The notes under the pieces were generated by a model, which worked only from the letters and a program-made list of their open reading frames with translations, made no database searches and was not told the origin of the DNA. The position numbers and the translations under genes are program-made. A DNA stretch of 64,000 nucleotides from Bacillus sp. OxB-1 (lineage in GTDB: Bacteria; Bacillota; Bacilli; Bacillales_A; Planococcaceae), in assembly GCF_000829195.1 (NCBI RefSeq), contig NZ_AP013294.1:1871001-1935000 (forward strand). The letters are read 5' to 3'. Below are positions 63,901 to 64,000 of this stretch, one piece after another; within the stretch, counting starts at the first letter, position 1, and each line of letters starts with the position of its first letter.

Positions 63901-64000
63901 GGGGATTGCCGTCATCGGAGGACTCGTCAGCTCCACCTTCCTGACCTTGTATATCGTGCCGATCATCTATAGTTTGTTTGATAGGCAAACACGTAGACAG
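60950..64000 (+). CDS. RND efflux transporter, SwrC/AcrB type, 3' end outside window
   Basis: At least 1017 codons, open to the right edge. It begins MKISDFSIKRPIFTMVTMFL, the standard HAE1-type first segment, with a large periplasmic-type loop after it (PPIAVVVTSYPGASPIEVNE). The fourth segment reads GIGMLVDNAIVVIENIERH: the proton-relay pair has one Asp and an Asn, common in Firmicute members. A second half repeats the layout (GILVLVGIVVNNGIVLVDYI). In B. subtilis the homologue SwrC exports surfactin; substrate here is unknown. ATG 60950 follows GAGAGGG. Only the last few dozen residues should be missing. Confidence 0.93.
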   Translation, partial: MKISDFSIKRPIFTMVTMFLVVILGAVSLFRIPVTLIPDLNPPIAVVVTSYPGASPIEVNEKLTKPLETSLSTTPGLKTIQSSSQEGANFILLMFDWSTAIDDVQMDVMQRIDQVPVPDGSQKPRFMKFDPAQFPVIQLSLRTTSDEADIRKLAEQLETELRRTEGVASVTVSGALVEEVQIILNPEKLEANGLVQSDIVQAIQANHVSMPGEPIETSEGQQLTTRIISALTSITDIRNVAVGLNPLTGESITVGDVASDVALVEAQSTTETRANEDPAVLMSVLQESGTNTADVSTAFKQELDHLLGSDEYKEIEADILFDQGDYVKLAIGNIGQSLLLGGLFAMLVLFFFLRGIKSPIIIGIAIPYSVIVTFVLMFFADFSLNIMTLGALALGIGMLVDNAIVVIENIERHLAMGKGPKQAAREGTKEIGGAITASTLTTLAVFVPVIFISGLIGQIFTEFALTISFSLFASLVVALTVVPMMASRMLKKPKRNLEARRRRSKSLNNFERSVRWALKNRALMLIATTVLLAASAFSLTRVGTEFLPPTDEGFVSISVKLPNGSSVSATNDIVEQIEAELKQQDDVEVYVSLVGGTQQNLAQGSSESNVAELYVKLVPLNDRERSVFEFVDAVQPDVLEKIGDEAEVSFNLQTASGSTPNTLSFSLSDTNEERLDEAVQQLHAELTSMNGVLEVSNDLQDTMEEIRIEVNRRKAAENGLTPYQIAQTVNHVTRGAFATQIIGKHEAVHSVNVLYEESFRNSIEKLKDLKLWTPAGTFIALEDVAKVRVDEGPVAIRRVDQAHSVTFNVKYESSQTLGGMTKQVQEKVDALEFPDEIDMTFSGDRELFESAIDDMLLAIVLAVVLVYIVMAAQFESFKYPFVIMFSVPLMIIGVSIGLFVTSTPISVTAIIGILVLVGIVVNNGIVLVDYINQRKEAGLHSFDAIIASVRDRVRPILMTALTTILGLLPLALGLGEGTEMNQPMGIAVIGGLVSSTFLTLYIVPIIYSLFDRQTRRQ

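Overview
This is a chromosomal segment of an endospore-forming member of the Bacillales. Housekeeping gene order follows Bacillus subtilis closely: fabH-fabF, trpS, oppABCDF, spx, mecA, coiA, pepF, spxH, yjbI, a yjbJ-type lytic transglycosylase, yjbL, relQ, nadK, rluD-like, prpE, cotO, cotZ, yjcZ, spoVIF, yjcF, yjcG, yjcH. Moderate GC, murE placed next to prfC rather than in a dcw cluster, and the mix of spore genes suggest a Planococcaceae/Caryophanaceae member such as Sporosarcina. That family assignment is inference; Bacillales is firm.

Layout. Bases 1-6.4 kb: an RraA-family protein, a ClpB without its N-terminal domain behind a CtsR operator, and the FapR-controlled fabH and fabF. 6.3-15.4 kb: T-box-controlled trpS, a DUF3899 membrane protein, then the opp oligopeptide operon with a 1400-bp IS4-family element inserted in its leader. 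15.4-30 kb: a broken DUF4015 gene, Spx and its control partners MecA and SpxH, competence gene coiA, pepF, a truncated hemoglobin, the relQ-nadK-rluD operon, prpE and mgtE. 30-34.9 kb: sporulation genes with visible sigma-K and sigma-G promoters (cotO, cotZ, a lipoprotein plus spoVAC-AD-AEb, yjcZ, spoVIF). 35-41 kb: yjcFGH, pgpA, glnQHMP.

41-51.6 kb is accessory and decaying. It holds tRNA-Val(GAC), a second identical inverted copy of the IS, an AT-rich enoyl-CoA hydratase gene, a degenerate second copy of the tRNA-Val 3' end, AraC and EamA remnants, a TauE-type exporter, an IS91-like element, and a nickel/peptide-type ABC operon in which one deletion has truncated both a permease and the ATPase gene. 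51.6-64 kb returns to ordinary genes: an MFS pump, a spore-type catalase, an aldehyde dehydrogenase with a cre-like site, murE, prfC and the start of an RND pump that runs off the right edge.

The most unusual feature is a class of intergenic arrays. At six places a short core word recurs about every 20-21 bp with variable sequence between, in the gap after one gene's terminator and before the next transcription signal. One word family (GCCATGACAGTT or its complement) occurs at three loci spread over 53 kb; the other three arrays use different words. A second notable observation is that a 183-bp intergenic repeat shares both ends with the IS91-like element, so it looks like its non-autonomous derivative.
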